A stretch of 64,000 nt of DNA from Didymodactylos carnosus (GCA_905250885.1 CAJNOQ010000001.1:62001-126000), one strand, 5' to 3'. Shown: positions 36,378 through 53,200, counted from the stretch's first letter. Numbers and translations are program-made. The notes: generated by a model not told the origin, from the sequence alone.

Positions 36378-39300
36378 TTAAAAAAATTTTTCTCGTTCAC
36401 GTCTAAAAATAAAAACTGTTTATTAATGATTTATAAGACATTGTGATTATTATTATACCTGAGCATTTCATCTTGTTGATGTTGTGCTGCTAAATAATGC
36501 AATCTTTGTTGACGTTCGTTTTCAAGATGTATTCGTCTAAATTCATTATCATTATGTAATGTCCGTTCTCTTGAACCCAATGCAAGACGATTCATTTCTT
36601 CATGACGAGGCATCTAAAATAATTAATTGGTTAAAAACTGTCAATATTGCCACTTATCTATTTTAAAGTTCATTACTTGATGTACGGCAGCTGCAGCAGC
36701 TGCCGCTAGAAGAGGATCTAACTGTGCACCACGGAGTCCATTCGCCGCAGCCATATAAGCCATAAAATCTCTGTCACGTGATAAATGAAGCGCGTCCATA
36801 TTTGCTAAGGAAGGGTGAAATAAACCAGCAGGATGTGGAAGACCTAAGTTTAAAAACAATATATTAATGTGACAATATGTTTATTCATAGTATCTTACCT
36901 GGTATTGGAGTGTGTAAACCCATTAATTGTGGTGGTATTGTGTGTGGATCGTTTACATGCAAGTGTGTGTGAGAATGTGAATGAATATGTGCATGACTAT
37001 GAGTGGGATACGTTTGGGACGAGGAAGCAGACGGTAACGACGGTTGATTCAACGTATTAAACGGAGATAAATTACGATAGCGATCATTAACCAAAAAGGC
37101 TGGATCAAGTCCCATAGGTCCTAAAGAATTAAAAATGAAATATTTTCGAATAAAAACAATAATAAAATACCTACGATCAAAACGTGCTCCATAATGTGAT
37201 TGTAATAATGCAGGATTCATTGAACGCATAGCAATATCACCTAATTGTCGAAGTGCAGATGTATCACCATAAGGATAACCAGATGGTTTTCCATTGTGTA
37301 ATGGTGATGGAAAATATAATGGACTACTTCGACGTAAATCATTTTCATGATTTAGAATTGGTTTTGTGTCCATCAATGTTGATAATTTCTAATATAGAAA
37401 AGATTGATGAACAATATATGTTGAAATTTTTTTATATAAACACACTTACTGATGGTGTTCGTTCTTCTTGTTTTACTAGAGGTGTTGATGTCGGAGTTCT
37501 CCGATTGATCGTAGATCCAGTATCTGACTGATGTTTTTTCTTATAGTGTGACAATCTTTTGGCTGTAAGATCTGTTCGTGCACAAGAATTTTGTAAACGA
37601 TCGTACGTACGTAAAACAATACAATTCGATGTTGGTTTATTTAGAAAAACAGTTTCGCAAATAGTGGGCGATGGACCATCATCTATTGATGGTGGATCAT
37701 TTTCGACACTCTCACGATCATCACCATCTTCCGATTCGTTTATACCGTCGGGTACAAGTGGCGGTGGCAAATTGTTTGTGTTATTATTGCTGTTGAGTAT
37801 GTGAAGGTCATTCATGGTTTGATGAGTATGCTGTGGATGAGTAGAAGAACTAAGAGTATCGTTAATATCACTAACTGCACTGTTCGAACACGATTGTGGA
37901 CGATTTTCAGTTTCATCTAAGAAATACAAAAAAAAGTCAGACCACTATTACGCCCATAGAGAAAAATCATTAATGGAAAATTTAGGATATACATGACCAC
38001 CCTTAGGAGCTATCACATTCCTCGTGTTTCTCTAAAGTAGCTAGATATATTTCTGTAATTGCAAAGTCGAATGCGCTGATTATGGATTTGAAAACCGTTG
38101 ACATTCTTATCAACTGAGAAAACGGTTACACTAAACTTCATTTCTACCCTATCCGGATATGATCACTGTTAACTAGATGTGAGTTTCATTAATATTAAAA
38201 TCAATCAAAACATGGCTTATTTTAATGAACTCTTAACTATAACTGATAGAATTCTACCGTTATTTGTTGGAACAGGAAAACAACGTCGCCTCAAATTGTT
38301 GGCTCAAATTTTAGTGAAAATTGGTTCCGTTTAGAATCACAGAATATATGGATAATTTGCAGAGAAGTTTCTATATTCTCAATATCATTTCTTCAGTATT
38401 TTGGCTTATGTCAGAGTTTCAAACAATAGTTTGTCCTACGAAAAACTTTATATCATAGATTAGGTCTACTTGAACAATGATTGTGTCCTAGAAGCGTAGA
38501 AAATTTATAATTGATATGACTATTTTCTCAGTTAGTTCAATTATCGACGGTTTTTAAATTTCTGATATCATAGTTCTAGGGATGGATATGATGAACTTTC
38601 TCTTGTCAGTTCAAGATGAAATTAGGTTTTGTAGTTTAGTTATATTCGATCCAATAGAAAAGATTTAACGCGAAGGAAAATTGAGATTAAAAAACTACCT
38701 TTAATGTTAGATGGACTAATAATGTTCTTTTTATCACTCGACACCGAAAGATCATTTGTCGAATTGCTCCTGCTGTTATTATTTGTTCTTAATGTACGTG
38801 AAAATGCTGAACAAGGTGACGATAATAGCTGTTCGATCGGAGGAGGTCTAGTGAATGATAATAAAATATTTGCTTTTGTATCATCTTCCATGGTTTGATG
38901 CTCAGATTGGATGAAATGTGGTTCATGTTTTGTATGATCGTATAATATCGTATTATTAACGATCGAATGTTTTTTAGGGAGTTCAGTATGTTCTAATGGT
39001 TCTTGTTTACACAGAGTAATCATCGATGTCACTGGTTTAGGAGTCATTATTGGCGACGAGGCGGATGTCACATTATCATGATTATTTAAAGATGATGCCG
39101 TTGTCAATGTCGATGTCGTCGGTGTTACATTATTGTGACTGGTACCTAGACCAGTTGGAATATCATTCTCTTGCATTTTCATATCTGCACTTTCTTCCTC
39201 TTCGGTCTTGATTAAAAAACCAGATCCTTTTCTTGAGGGTGAACTTTTATCTAATGATTCAAGTTTGTTTAGATGTTGTATGGATTTCGTCGAATTAACG

Positions 39301-41283
39301 AGAGTTGTTGATGTATCGATGCGTGCCATTGATTCATTGCCTAATATGGATTTTAATGGACACCCTATAGTTGTTGTTGTATGGGATAAATCTTGATTAG
39401 GATCTAAAGAAAAAATAATATTGTCAGAATATCATATAAAGTGATCTAAACACGCAGCGAAGAGATAAAAATCTGACTCAATAACAATAATTAGAAAGTA
39501 AACTAGAACTATAAATACCAGTTTTATCAGTGCTGGATAATGCTGTTGTTTTTGGTGCATACATTGATAATGGTGTATTTTCTTCTTCATCAGTTTCTTG
39601 TTTAATAATTGTGGATGTTTTCGTTTTTCTTTTCGATGAATTTTTTATTATTTCATTTTCGTCACTGTTATCTGACTTGGGCGATTTTTGATCTGAAACT
39701 GATGTCGATGGAGACGAACGTGATATAGATGGTACACATGCTTTTTTCACTTTAGAACGCGTTGATTTAGTTGAATCGTTATTATTACTTGTTTCGTCTT
39801 GCTGATGTTCGTTGTTTATCAATGGTGATTGACGATTACTTTTTCGTTCTTTAGTGTCATTTCGTTTACGTTTATTGGTTTGTATCAATGAGGATGATTG
39901 TTCCGATTGATTTACGGGTTTAAATAGAAATGGTGGCGGTTCTTTATTTTGATTGTTATCTTGATTAATAATCGGTAATTCTCCATATTTTTTATAATAC
40001 ATTCGACAGTCATAACATAACAAATGGTTATCACGTCCACCTAATTGAAAATCTTTTGACGATGTTGTCTGACAATGACGACAATATGTGATGGATGAGG
40101 CTGTTAACGATGCCGTAGTTGTTGTGGTTACTGTTGTTGATTCACTGTCGTCTGTTTCATTATTTTCGTCATCAGAGCCGCCTGATGAATTACCGCTATT
40201 TGTATTAGTAGTAGTAGTCATATTATTTTCCTTTGGTACAGTTGGTTCTGTTTTGACAATTGTTTTTCCACCACGTTTTCCATTGGTTGGTATTGGTGTT
40301 GTAGACGACGACGACGTTGATGAAGTTAAACCATTTGTAGGTGTCGACGAAGAATTCGATTTCCCTTCTCGTATGATACGTCTTCTCGGACGACTATTTT
40401 GTGCTTGTTGCGTCTTTTTCCATAAATAATAATATTCAACAAGATCGCCCGTTTCTTTAAGTGGTAAATGTTCTTTTCGTATTCGATAAAAATTTTTTCC
40501 ATATTGCCTTAAACCTTTAATGAATTTCTTCTGATCATCATCACTCCATTTACGATCGATACCTTTCGGTCCAATTGGACATTTGACTAATGCTTGTATT
40601 CCTTTTTTACAATCGTAATCATGATTATGTAACTAACAAAGAACAAAAAGAACATAAAATAATAATAGTTCAAAAATAAAATTTTATATAAAAAATACGT
40701 ACCACGGTTAAAGCGTTAATTGTTGTGTCATCTCGTTGTGCAACATCGTACATATCTTCTGGTTTTCCTGTATGACACATGCCAGCAAAAGCAGCAATAC
40801 TTCTTGCTGCTTGAAGATACATGGATAAATCAATATCCGATATTTTATTTCGCCATATTGGTGATTCATAATCATCACATTTTTCTGGTATATCATCATC
40901 TGATGGTTTATAAACAGGTAATTTAGCTTGATGTGATGGACCAACACGTATTTCACCTTGTGTATTCGCCAGTCTTCTCGCTTCGGGATTATATGTTAAT
41001 ATATAAAAAAATGTATCAGGATAAGGTGTAAAATCTTTCGCAGCAACAATATCTTGATAATGTGTAACACGGCACCTTCCTCTACAAATATAGAATAAAA
41101 ACAAAATATGAAAATTATTTTCAACATTTATAAAGAAAAATTATTTACAATATCATTTTGTGGTTTCTTCATCAATAGTATGCTGTATATGTTTGTGTTC
41201 ATTTTTATTTTCTTCTGTCATAAATAATAATATAAACAATATTTTTTTTCTTTCTTTTATTATTCTTTATTCTTTCTCACAAA

Positions 41284-41317
<34 letters not shown>

Positions 41318-43736
41318 AATACACACTCAAGAGTTTATTAACGTTTATCAAGAGATTATTAACAATGATAATATTCACTCTGCGTTAGTTATAAAGAACA
41401 AAACGTTAACTATTTATAAACAAAATAATAATTGTACTAATTTATTAAAACTTAGTAGTGTTTTTTATTTTTTGTTTTATTTCTATAAATGACAACATTT
41501 AAGATATATTATGTTACGTCGGAAACAAATGATTTTAGAATACAATATACAAATCATTTCTTTTTATAGAAGAAAATAAAAATCAAAGATATGCGCATTT
41601 TTCGCCCAATAAATGACCTTGCAGTAATAATTAATATATAATTATTCCCGTATAGTAGAACAAGACAAAACAACAACAACAACAACAAACAGTGATGTTG
41701 TCTTATATCAGTATAGGAAAAGAAAGAGCTAAATAGCCCATTCAAGGTTTTCAGAGCGAAACGCGAAACCTTTTTGCAACTCGTTTGAGCGTAAAATACT
41801 CAATTTCAGTAGCAAAACATCTCATTATATTCCAAGGGGTTTATTCACAAAAACTACTAAACAATATATAGACTGTAAAGAGATCAAAACTTAAGGTGAA
41901 GTGTGCGTGTAAAGATGATAAAAGAACATTTGAATTTGTGAGTGAACAGGTTAAACAGATATAGGTCATTGACATCATAGAAACGAAAAAAAAAAAAAAT
42001 ATCGGTGAGACTCTTTTTCCTCTAATATTTTTCAACAACGACGCATCAACAAGACGAAAAAAAGAATGAAAAAGAAAAACCATGTCCTAGTAGTGTCTCT
42101 GTAGACGTATATGTTTTTATCTACTTCATTTTAAATCTTGAATAAATATTCTATTGATAGACAAGAGTATGTGTAATGAATAGATGATATGTCTTGAGTT
42201 TTATTCATAACATATGCATGAAAAGGAGAAAAAAAAAAAGAAGAAGAACGATTTGCGGACAAAGTGAATTATTATATATTTTATTTTATATTTTTTAGAC
42301 AATAACAGAACAAAAAAAAAATTTTTTTTCGAAAGATAACCATAGAGATCCACTCGATAGTATCCTCCAAACAAATGGAGGATGGGATGGGGAAACGCCA
42401 CAGTTTAGTATTTGTTTTGTTTCGATTATAGGTCCACTTCTGATAAATTTCGTTTTATTTGTTTTTTAATACTTTTTCAAAAAAAAATAAAATAAATAAT
42501 AACACTTAATTAAGGATGTACGAGGTATCAAACAGATATTCAAATTTTGAAGTTTATTTCATCTCCTTGATCCAAGAACTACAATGTTACATTAATTATT
42601 CTTATTTTCAGGGTGATAAAGTAAAGCCAAAAGTCGTTTGTTTCATTCTGCTCTACACCTAGTCTAGTGAGATAGGAGGGAGGGATTCTCACTCGTTCTT
42701 CTTCTCTTTTCTTTTCCTTTCTCTATAAACAATTAATGTCATATAGTAGTCGTTTCCCTACTGTGTGTATTAACACTTATTACTTAATATATAAAAATAT
42801 ATTCATCGTCTGTTCTACTGTAAAGATGTCGCTTTTTATGACTAATACATGAAAAAATCTTTAATATCCTTGTCAGATAATTCTTTAATAAATGACGATT
42901 TTTGTTTTCATTTAATGAAACAACAATATAAAAAACAACAACAGATGAATAAATATAAAATGGATATCTCTGATATACAAAATAAATGTAGAGAATAAAA
43001 GTAAAAAGATCTTCAAGCATTTGATTATACTAACATCAATACAATATGTATTCGTCAATGATAAAATTCTAATAGTAGTGTTTAAGCAATGTGCATTGAT
43101 CCTCAACTACGAAAAGTCTATAGAGAAAAACTATATATTCAATCAAAAAGAAAAGTTGAGCAAAATATTTTATAAAAACCTTGGTTGTAACCTTTGATAA
43201 ATTGTACAGCGAAATACACACGTACAACATTCTTTTTCGAAGAGTACTGACTAAACGTTAAAAATTGTATCATAGTCCAAGAATTTTTCTTGCTATATAA
43301 CTTCAAATCTATTCGATATAATCGTATGACACATTCGCGAGTCGATTAACTTTCAATTGTCATATTCAACATTTTTCCGGTTTTTTAAAAAAAACATTTT
43401 CATCATAACCATGCGCTAAACAGTATCAATGTTTTTTTAATGTTAATCCAATTAACTATTATGACAAAGAAAATTGGTATGTCTAATTATATCGTCTACT
43501 GTTTAAAATGATGCAAAGATAAATTACAAATTAAACAGATAATTATTAACAGAAACTATTCTCATTTTTCTCAGCTAATAAAAATTGTGTTAATATTAAA
43601 CTTACTTGATATGAACAGCTGGATAATATTCTTTTATTTCTGATACAAATAATTCTCGTCCAATTATTATCGGATTGTTAATTAAAAGTTCATGACCACA
43701 ACTTTCTAAAATAAAAATGAATGTATAAGCAGATCA

Positions 43737-43772
<36 letters not shown>

Positions 43773-44210
43773 AAAAAAAAAAAAAGAAATGAGAAAAACG
43801 TCAAATGATTTAAATGAACGAAAATCATGTTCTCCTCCTTTATTTTGTATGCGTTGTTGTGTAGATCGCAAAGGGAAGAAACGTTATTGTTATATACAGA
43901 CATACACGCACACACACACACACACTTTTGTATAGTGGAAATGAGAATAAAAATAATCAAAAGGCATCTCTGAGCGGAAAAGAAAAATGATTTCTTTAGA
44001 TTTTTTTCTCTTGATTTCACGATTAGAGTCTCTCCTATAAGAAAAAGACTCTATGTAGTCTATACTATATAGAGAGATCACCCGCATATTGAACTAAAAC
44101 AAACTTTTTTTGTCTCGTTCTTTTTCTTTGTAGTATATTGTTGATCGTCAGAAAAAAAGCTATTTTACAATTAAAGAAGTAATATATAATGTTTTATTTG
44201 CCACAAAATA

Positions 44211-44245
<35 letters not shown>

Positions 44246-44390
44246 AATAAATATATTTATTTTTAATTAAATAAAAAATAAAATAATTAACATTTCATNG
44301 GTGGTTGCTTTTTTTTTTTTTTTTTTTTTTTTTGGCAACAAAAAAAATTTTTTTTATAATAAAAAACTAATTATAATTTTTTTTTTTTAC

Positions 44391-44426
<36 letters not shown>

Positions 44427-45169
44427 AGAGAGGCAGAACTATATTTCCTTTTAATTTAAGCAACGATATAATTCTGACTTGTTCAAGATGTATTAATTGT
44501 GTTACTGCTGCTAAACAGATTATTTGATGAAAATATAGGTGTCAATCGATCATTAACTCTACTAATGTAACATACTTAATATTCAAGTTATTCAACATTT
44601 CATATCTATATTTATCATTAGTTTATATCATTTTAGATGTTAATTATTCAATTGAACAATAGTAATTAATAATAGAATGATATGTGTTCGTTTCTATTGC
44701 AATTAATAGATACTACACTATAAGTAAACATTGAAGCGGTTATAGCGGAAAAGAAAGAAAGAAGAAGAAAAGAATGAAAAAATGTCATTAAGTAGAACAT
44801 AATAACTATACTAACATTGTAAAAAAAAAAAAAGCGTAGAGTAACGATTAACTTTTACTATGTTTTCTCAATCTTCGATGTGTGTTTGTGTGTATACGTA
44901 TGTAAAGCGATAAGACACATTAAACATAACAATCACATACGGAAGGAAAAGAAAGAAAAAAAAGACACAACAAGTGCAGTGTGTATATATTTATACATTT
45001 TACTCACTCGTTCATTTCATTTTGCTGTTATTTTACGTGTACGGGTGTGTGCGTGTATATATGTCGGCTTTTGATTCTTTTATTTTTATATAGTATCAAC
45101 TTGTGGTTTTCTTTCTATTGTATTTTAGTTTTCAAGATTTTGTCAATCTATGTACGAATTACAGGTGAC

Positions 45170-45204
<35 letters not shown>

Positions 45205-48200
45205 TTTTAATCTTAAAACTAGGAGAAAATAACAAAAATGAGATATGTGTAATGAAATAGAGAGATAAGAGACGAAAGGAAGACACAATTATTCATTTCC
45301 TATCAAAACGCATCAATAGACACATACACACACACATACACATATAGTATGTACATAAATATATTTAATCGTCCTACAGATATTAATCTAGATGTAAGTG
45401 AACAAATTAAACAAATATGTTTTCTACTCAGTTAATTAATCGTAAATCCTCATGTGTTAACTATTATCTGATTGAAGAATGTTAATGACACTGTTCATCA
45501 GTATTATTCAATGAAAAAAATATTTTTAGAAAATTTTTTTTTAAGTCTCTAAATAAATTCGTTTTACTATGTACTAAAGTCTCTCTCTACTCTAAGAAAT
45601 TAATTTGACAAATGTTAATTATTCACAGACATAGAAGTAAAACAATCTTTTTTTTCTTCTTCTTTTTATATTCAATTTAATTAATTGTACATCACTATAC
45701 TCACATTATCGTTATAACAACATTTTGATGAGATATAGAGAAGAAATAGAATAGAAGAAAAAGGAATAAACGGATGTGTGCCTTTTATAAAATACATACA
45801 TTTCAATATTTTTGATCATTGTGCTATTAGAGAGAAAAATTTTGGATGTCCATATGAAAAAAAAAAAGAAGAAAAGAAGAAAAAAAAAGAAAAGAAAGAG
45901 AGCACAGTTCATAAAAAATAAAGAACAAAAACCCCACTGGCAATAATGAAAGACGACAAGTCAGATAAAAAATAAAAAGCTTATTATTACAAACGAAACG
46001 CTTTGTCAAGGAGAAAAGGAAAACACATAAAACAAAATTTGTTACGTTTGTACCTCATATATTTATAATTTTAACATTAACAGATTTTTGAAGAAAGAAA
46101 ACAAATGATAATAATTCATTTTTCAAGGTAATAAAAAAGAAGTAATAAGAAAATAGATTATAAAATTGATAAATGAATGTCAAAAATTTAGTGAATTTAA
46201 TTCTAATTTGACATTCACTTACAATTAATTTGGTAAAAAATCAATAAAGTTTAAAGAGACCTAACGAAAAAACTTCTTGTCATTGTGTTTTTTTGAAGTC
46301 GATGTGTAACTGATAAAGTTATTTATTCAAGGTAACTGATGTGAAAGAATGAAAGAAGAAGAAAAAAAAAGAAATGAATAAAAAAAAAAAAAAAGATGAT
46401 TTATTTCTTTATGCACGTAGTATTATGTATAGAGAAAAGAAAGAAATGAAAAAAAACAAGAAACATTAACGTCATCATTATTATTTATTATTTAAAATTA
46501 TAAAATTAAAAAGAAGGAAAAAAAACCTGTTATCAACAACATCAGTGACAGATAGTTGCTTGCTTAGATATATATATATATATATATTTCTAGCTCTAAG
46601 CCATAACACACTCTCTACAATTAATCATCGGTTTAGCTTTTAAATACAATTGTTTTTAAAAGATTTAAATGTTTTAGACAGTCACCATGAAATGTTTTGT
46701 TTTGTTTCTTTTTTTAGAGCAAAATTCACTTACCATTTATTTATCTATAGTAGTTGTAAATCTCAATAGAGAATATTTTTTTTAGCTTTAAGCGATTTAT
46801 TAATTAAAGTCTTTTCTCTCGGATAAATTTTGCATCATCAATTACATTCAATTATGTTGATCAAGATTCTCTCCCTCTCTCATTCTCTCTATCTTTCTTG
46901 TCAATTGATTTTTATAGCAACTACCATATATCTGTTCTCAAAAAAAAAAAAAAAAAAAAAAAAGAAAAAAAGTTGTTCTCGATTTTGTATGTAACATCCG
47001 TACTCTGTATACATATATATATATATATATATATGTGTGTGTATGTGTATGTAATTCTGTTAAAAGAGGAACGAGCTAAAGTGTTACCTTAACAAGAATT
47101 CTCATCTCATTTTTTCTTTCTTCTTCTATAAACTACTACTTAAAGATGATGAAGTAGAAGGGAAAAGAAAAACAATCTATATACCACACACACACACACA
47201 CACGCAAATATTGTATATATGGAGAGCAGTAATATTATTTATTAGTGACATGGAATACCCAACACAATTCACATCGAGGCGAACATTATACAGTGATTAG
47301 TGTTGTCTTGCCTATCATTATTTTGAAAAAAACAGATGATAAATAATAGTTTTGAAAGAAAAATCGAAAGATGATTCAACATGAAAATGAAAAAAAGAAA
47401 AAGAAAACGAGAAAGGAATAACTAGACAAATAGAAAACATCAAACAAGTTTCCAGATTAAACATGCGATCAGACACATATATATACACATCCAATAATGA
47501 CATTGATCTGTAAATAAAATAAAAAACAAAAAAAAAAAAGAAAAATCTCTCTTATCAAAATAATTTAATAGGACTGTTTCAAAAACACAATTTAGAATAA
47601 TCATTTATTTTTTTGTATTAATAATCGAGAGATGAAATTAAGAGGATTCCAAGTTAAGAAAATTAATTTTACCCTGAAATATGAAACGTATTGTGTAAAA
47701 ATTACTTGAATGACTATTATTATTGTAAATAATAAACGAAAAACTGAATCGTTTTTTTTTTCTCTTTTTTAATTTAACAGGTGAAAACTAACAGAACATA
47801 TTCATTGATGTTGTATATTCTACGGATTCTTTATATGTACTATTCGTGTGTGAAACAAAAAGAAATTTTCAACTAGTGCTATTAAAAGAGAAAGAATATT
47901 AAAGCGTTCATTGTATATATATGTTCTTCCTCTATAAAATGCATAAATTCTTACCAATATGATTTTTTTTTTTGTTAGAATAATACAAAAAAAAAACCTT
48001 TTCGTGTCTTATTTTTTTTTTTCTATTTTTAATATGAATACATAAAGAAAAAAACGTGTTTATTTATATTAACATTGTAAATAAATGATAGACACCTTTT
48101 TTACTTATTTTGAAGAAATTTTCTACAAAAATCTTAATTAATAAAAGTTGGCTACAGTTGGTTGAGCCGATTAATCAATCACTTATGTTTGCTTTATAAA

Positions 48201-50216
48201 CTTATTGTTTATATTCTATACTTGAACATCAATTTAATCTTATTCTCGGTTCCCTTTATGGTCATTCGTTTTTTCTTTTCGTTCTTATTTTTAATCGTAA
48301 TGATATGTTGTCATCATCTGACAAATGATTTATTAATATATATTTTATGACAACAGTGTTAGTCTCAAAACTATACGTAACTTATCAACTACGATTTGGA
48401 GAAGAACAAAAAAGAAAAATGAGAAAAATAAATCACACACTCTTCAACGTTTAAATATAATCTCTCACCTCTAATTGTTGTATGAAATCAGTTTATTCGA
48501 TCAACAGATGAATTATTTTTTCTATTAGAATCGTCATTAATAAGACACTATCGACTTTCGTCCTTTTTTTTTTTCTTTTAAATTCTTTAACAATGATATA
48601 ATTGTAGATATGAGCTTGTAATATATTGTTGTTAATCAAATACACTACTTTACTACTAGTACTACTATACAATTTTCCTCTTTCTATTCTCTAGAAAATG
48701 ATAATCACACACACACACACACGTACACAAGTATAATCTTGCCATAGTACCCTTTCATTCATTTTACATAGACAAATCAAACATGGAAAAAGGATAAGGG
48801 CAACGAACAGACAAGAAAAAAGAAAGAAAAATTGATATTCATAATAATCATAATAGGAAAAATATTTTGTTTCATTTTCCTTTTGAAAGGTTTCTATTTA
48901 TTCGTAAAGAGAATAAGATCCTCAGTTAACAATGAAAGAGAGAGAGAGAAAGAGAGAGCAATAACTATAAACTATTGAACACATTTAATTTACGCCACTC
49001 ACAGATCGATGATATTTTTTCTCACCTGATCACACTAAATATGAATGTTCCTACGTATTTATTAATTGAACGACACACTCCCACCGCACATATAGATTAT
49101 TTATACGATTTATGCTGTCACAATAATAGATTAATGATGATGATGATCATCACATCTGTCCTTTCGCTTATAGATACCTCAATCTTCGAATAGAACACGC
49201 ATCTGTCCGTAACGTTGAAAAAAAAAAAGAAAAATACCTCAGTAATTTAACACTGAAACATCAATATTTTTAATCTCTTGCCTAAATACTGTACGTGAAT
49301 AAAAAGTCATTGTTGTTTAGAAAAAAATTAGATGATATTATTACTAAACACAAAAATCTAGATTAGTGATGCATCACCTCTTCTTCTAATACTTAAAACA
49401 ACAATATAGTCATGACATTTTTACTTCTAAAACATTTACATTGATACATAGCCTATAGCAATCTCAATAAATGTGAGAAAGATCTATTGAGCTCATTAGA
49501 AGATTTTCATGGATAACTAGTTCTTATCAATTTGCAAATATATGAAATATATAACCTGATACCTCCTTTCAACAATCGCTAATGAGACTCATGTTTAGTG
49601 TGCACATAATAAAAGACCAAAAAAATAAAATAAAATAAAATAAACATGATAAAAGATGAAAAAAATACATGGTCAATTTTTGATCTTTTACTTATTCACA
49701 CAATTAGTATATGCGTAGTATCGAGTAAACTTATTTGTAAAAAAAACCTATCTTCATTAATAATGTTCATACTTACTTACTTTAATATTCAATTTGTTTT
49801 CTATGAAAAAAATCTGATAATCTTTTCCCTTGTCATAAAATTCTTTTTCGCTTCTCTTTTTCTTTTTATTAGATGCTGTTATTCTTTCTCTTCTTATTCT
49901 TCTCTCTCTCTCTCTCTTATATATATATATATAATTTCTTTGCTTTCTTGACAAGTTATTTGTACTTGAAATGCTCATTTTCACGCTTCTCACATATGTA
50001 TACACTCTAACAATAATTTGACAGTGGTTCTATAACGGCCTCTTAACATACGCAAACACACAACACGAAAAAAAAATAAAAAAAAGCTCTCCTTCTCTCT
50101 TGTATTTACATATATATATATAACTTTGCCGATGACTCCTCTAGTGTCTTTTACTATCCTCATTATCACACACATGTATATGTCAATCGACATAAAAAAA
50201 AAAGAAAATCAGCTTT

Positions 50217-50247
<31 letters not shown>

Positions 50248-53200
50248 GTAGATAGTCAGTATTGAGTGTGTTTCTAAATGAATACGAAATGTTTCAAGAT
50301 TCGTACAGCGCTATGATGAACGCCATCAGGCGATAATATGGAACAACAGCAATAAGAAGAGTAAAACTAAAACGGAAATAGAATTGAGTTTTAATATGAA
50401 TATTAATAAAAAGAAAAAAGAACGCAAGGAAGTAAACTGGAAAAGAATGAGACAAAAAAAAAAAGAAAAAACAAAATTGTTATGGAGGAATAAATAAAAA
50501 TGCAATACACCGGAGAACAGATGAATGGAAAGGAGGGAGAGAAGAATAAAAGCTAATTAAAAACAAAATCATGGTAACATTAGGTCAATTGACTTATAAC
50601 TAACATATCATCTGTGACTTATTCACTTTTTGTCTATCATCTCGCTAATAAAAGATACCCTCATTGCTCTCTGACTAATACAAATTTAAGACTAAAAATG
50701 TTAATGGATGTAGTCACAATAATAAACCATTCTCTTTGCCTATTCACTAACTTTAAGATCAAGGGCAGCAAAAAGCGATTAAAACTACTTTTCTCCCTCT
50801 CTCTCTTTTCTATCATTGATAGTTTTTGATAAAAGATGAGAGAAATTTTTTTTATCATATGCAACTGTTGATAATGATAGACTTAATTGAATAAAAATTA
50901 AGCATTTTTAAATTGAACTTAACTATTGATATTTTTGATAATAGTTGTTAAGATTAATTTTGATCTAATAAATAGATCTTACAAACAATAGTCAAGTGAA
51001 AAATGAATAGAGACGCAACTATACGTTCTTTTATTTATATTCTGTTCGATGTACCATGAAAGAAAAGAATGTAAGTTGTCAAATATAGAGCGTTTTTAAT
51101 AGTCATTTTATGGTACACTAGAAAGCAAAATAGACAGAATTGAAAGAACACAACAATGAAAAAATATATTTATCCATACATCTTTGTTTTTTTGCTATAT
51201 TATTATTATTACAATTATTATTCACATAGATGAAAAAAACATGTTAAACATAAAAATGAGAAAAGAAATTAGAGGAATTTTGTGATTGAGTTTCTTTTTT
51301 CTTTAGATTGTTAAATAAAATTAATAGAAAAAAAGAGAAATTACCTTTTTTTAACTCGTTTTTCTAAAGAACTCTTATATTCACTTTTAAGGTTTTGTTT
51401 TGCCTCTACGATAAACTCAAATGTATATTGTGAGCATTTTGTTTTAGACTCAAATATTTTAGTCTTCTTAAGAAGAGAAAAAAAAAACTTCTTCTTTTCT
51501 ATAATGTCGACACAAAAAAAAAAAAAAAATCGAGAAGAGAAAATCTGACATACGCAAATAAAACATGTTTTATAAAATCTTGAACAGTTATATACTCGAA
51601 TAATGGAAATAAAATATACGATAGATCATCTTTTTGTTTTTGTACACATCCGATATTTTAATCACAATTCAAATTAGTTTATGATACTCTCTTTAAAAAG
51701 AAAACACACAGTTTATCAATCTAAGAAGGATAGAAATACTTTCTTTTAATATTTGAGTTCATTACTAGGTGAAGTATATTTTACTAATAAGTAAGTAAGT
51801 AATTCTAAATAATTTCCTACATCAGATAAAATGATAAAGATTGATGTTAAGTAAAGATGATGTCAATCGAAAATTATTATCTCTCGTCATAAGATTTAGA
51901 ATATCTAAATAAAGAAGACGGTTCCTAACTATCTATCATATAATCAATATCACAAATATTACTGTTGGATCTGTTTTCTTCTCTATTTTTTTTTTTCTTC
52001 TTCTATGTAATTTGATTATATATGAATTCTAATAGAAATAGAAACCTTATATGTTAAGGACACGATGATGTAATATAGACAATATATACAAGGAGATAAT
52101 ATCAATCATAAGCAAACAATATACATATTTACCTGTATATATGTAGTGTTAATTTCTTTTGTTTTTCTCGAAAAATTAATAATGAATTACAATTCTTTTT
52201 CTTTCTTTCTTTTTTTTTTTTTTTTTTTTGTCGGGTGACATCGATAATCATGTGGATAGTCTAAATCGACAGTTCTATAAAGTGAAACAAAAAGCAGAAT
52301 GACATAGAAGAGAAAAAGAAGAAAAAAAAAAGAACAGCTGCAGTTTAAAAAAAAAGAAGAAGAAAATTACTCGAGGTACATTCAACATACACAAAGAAGG
52401 AGTGTGTGTGTGTGTATGTATAGTCTGTAGCCAAGAAAAGAACATTAAAAAAAAGAGAGAAAGAAAGAAAGAAACAAACAAACAAATAAACAACATTTAA
52501 CTTTTTTTGATACGTTTTCTAATGACACATAAAAAACAAATATATATATATATACATATATAACTTTGTCCATAGTTGACACATTATAGAATAATAACAC
52601 GAACAAAAAAAAAAAAACTATTTACGAACAATCAAATAAGAATACAAAAATTAGTCGTATTGACAAACTATAATTATAATATATCATAACTGTATGAGAA
52701 AAAAAATAAAAATTAGATCATTGTAGAATGATATTATTTTCTATCTCATTCATAAAGCGTATAAAAATAGCCCCGCACTCCATTTATTTTTTTTTTCTTC
52801 ATTTTGTGATAGTATGTCATTCATATCAAAACTGCTGATGGTGGCATACTTTTTGATAAAAATATCTATATATCTATACATATATTACACAATTAGCCGA
52901 GTGTCGACAATAAAAAAACAGGAGTGCGAAAATAATGTAAATATATTAGATGAGATAATATATATGTACAAAAAAAATAAAAATAAATGGGAAACATACA
53001 CTCATTGTAATATGATCAACATGTTCATTCTCATAAGAATATAGAGAAAAAATTTAGTCTATAGATAGATCTCAACTCTATTTAGATATTAACTGATTAC
53101 TAGTTGATTGAAATAAATTTTAAATCATCAAAAATTATTCAGTTAAATAATTATTTCATGATAATAGTGTCAAAAATAAGAGAAAAAACAACAACAAAAA

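Noticed and set aside
37165-37176. Alternative RERE donor AG|GTATTTT at the end of exon 10
   Set aside because: It shifts the frame; the nearby GATC|GTAGGTA donor restores it and continues into PMGLDPAF.
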